This document shows positions 35,526 to 35,888 of a DNA stretch of 35,888 nucleotides, piece after piece. Under the pieces are notes generated by a model. It searched no databases. It had not been told where the DNA came from and was given only the letters and a program-made list of their open reading frames with translations. Where the stretch lies: assembly GCA_021770615.1 (NCBI GenBank), contig JAETQR010000038.1:1-35888 (forward strand). Reading direction: 5' to 3'. A program made the position numbers and the translations under genes. Origin of the DNA: Lachnospiraceae bacterium. GTDB taxonomy: Bacteria > Bacillota_A > Clostridia > Lachnospirales > Lachnospiraceae. How positions within the stretch are numbered: the stretch's first letter is position 1; the number at the start of each line of letters is the position of its first letter.

Positions 35526-35648
35526 ATCTCAAGGTATCAGTTCTTTGCAGGAGCATCCGGGCAGGCCCCGGGTGTTGTTCGTGTCCAGTTCCGACTAATA
35601 TGAATGCGCTGTGAACACGGAACAGCTGGTACCTTTGTGAGAAAAGAT

Positions 35649-35789
35649 ATGAAGAAGAAATTTTTGACAGGGTGTTCCGGCAGCGATCGCGGAGAGAAGT
35701 TTCGGACGACAGAAACGAATCCGGTAAATACAGGGGCGGAGACAAAAGAGGTACAGATCAGGAATTTTTTATTGGGGCTGTCGCACTAA
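35649..35789 (+). CDS. Doubtful 46-aa ORF
   Basis: I do not recognise it. MKKKFLTGCSGSDRGEKF starts after GAGAAAAGAT, a weak RBS, and the ORF ends inside the downstream terminator stem. It could be a small gene of the short transcript from the promoter at 35498, the remnant of a longer gene, or nothing; the transcript could equally be a non-coding RNA of about 290 nt. Confidence 0.2.
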   Translation: MKKKFLTGCSGSDRGEKFRTTETNPVNTGAETKEVQIRNFLLGLSH

Positions 35790-35814
35790 GAAATTAGTGT
35801 GCAGCTCCCTTTTT
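35774..35814 (+). terminator. Terminator near the right edge
   Basis: GCACTAA (35783-35789) pairs with TTAGTGTGC across a GAAA-like loop, and GGGGCTG pairs with CAGCTCCC, with a small bulge. The stem is followed by TTTTT. Confidence 0.75.
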
Positions 35815-35836
35815 GTACAAAAAAATGTAAAAAAAT

Positions 35837-35867
35837 AACTGCCAGACCTCGAAAGAATCCGGCAGTT
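35837..35867. repeat. Short hairpin at the right edge
   Basis: AACTGCC (35837-35843) pairs with GGCAGTT (35861-35867) around a 17-base loop. It has no clear T run and its role is unknown. Confidence 0.4.
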
Positions 35868-35888
35868 GGTGTAAAATATAAGTATGCT

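Noticed and set aside
35349..35603. 84-aa plus-strand ORF
   Set aside because: It starts inside the palindrome, spans the promoter at 35498-35525, and has no RBS.

Overview
The window reads as a chromosomal segment of a low-to-mid GC Gram-positive anaerobe, most likely a gut Lachnospiraceae (Blautia/Dorea/Coprococcus-like). The reasons are strong AGGAGG ribosome sites, GTG and TTG starts, a complete PTS built into a fructose operon, Listeria-Bacteroides repeat surface proteins, desulfoferrodoxin plus rubredoxin as oxygen defence, and a Clostridia-style radical SAM peptide locus. No rRNA, tRNA or CRISPR array was seen. The genus is inference.

Layout, left to right. (1) 1-910: the 3' part of an IS30-like transposase entering from outside the window, followed by a non-coding end carrying five tandem 20-bp repeats. 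(2) 1110-3110: a dCache-type chemoreceptor. (3) 3351-9296: one fructose operon, fruR-fruK-fruA-ptsH-ptsI, with a clear promoter and a terminator. It encodes the whole phosphorelay (EI, HPr, EIIABC) and the next enzyme, 1-phosphofructokinase. Its HPr has Arg where the regulatory Ser46 would be. (4) 9467-20174: two large secreted proteins, a 2638-aa repeat-rich membrane-anchored protein with a TTG start and an 865-aa beta-helix/stalk protein. (5) 20176-20535, minus: a small secreted His/Cys-rich repeat protein. (6) 20682-23192: an HSL-type hydrolase and, converging on it, a frameshifted GT-C membrane glycosyltransferase. (7) 23338-24688: a redox operon of a DUF134-NifX-like fusion, desulfoferrodoxin and rubredoxin. 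(8) 24760-29337: a divergent HxlR-type regulator facing a RiPP locus. The RiPP locus has a 52-aa precursor with two ACGx-ACGx blocks, a radical SAM/SPASM maturase, a palindrome plus 61-bp tandem repeats, then a zinc-free MDR oxidoreductase, a flavin/2x[4Fe-4S] protein and a class M-like sirtuin. (9) 29292-31313, minus: a MATE transporter fused to a cytidylate-kinase-like domain, with a promoter-proximal hairpin that looks like an attenuator. (10) 31712-35246: an ABC ATPase/FtsX-permease operon bracketed by two related long palindromes. (11) 35441-35888: a promoter, a doubtful tiny ORF and a terminator.

The most interesting parts are the ACGx-repeat RiPP locus and its redox/NAD neighbours, the two palindromes that share a conserved unpaired core while their stems differ in sequence, the His/Cys-repeat secreted peptide, and a pair of 21-bp-spaced direct-repeat boxes found at the same distance from the -10 of both the chemoreceptor and the giant surface protein. 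All functional statements rest on sequence reading and remembered family knowledge; no search was run.
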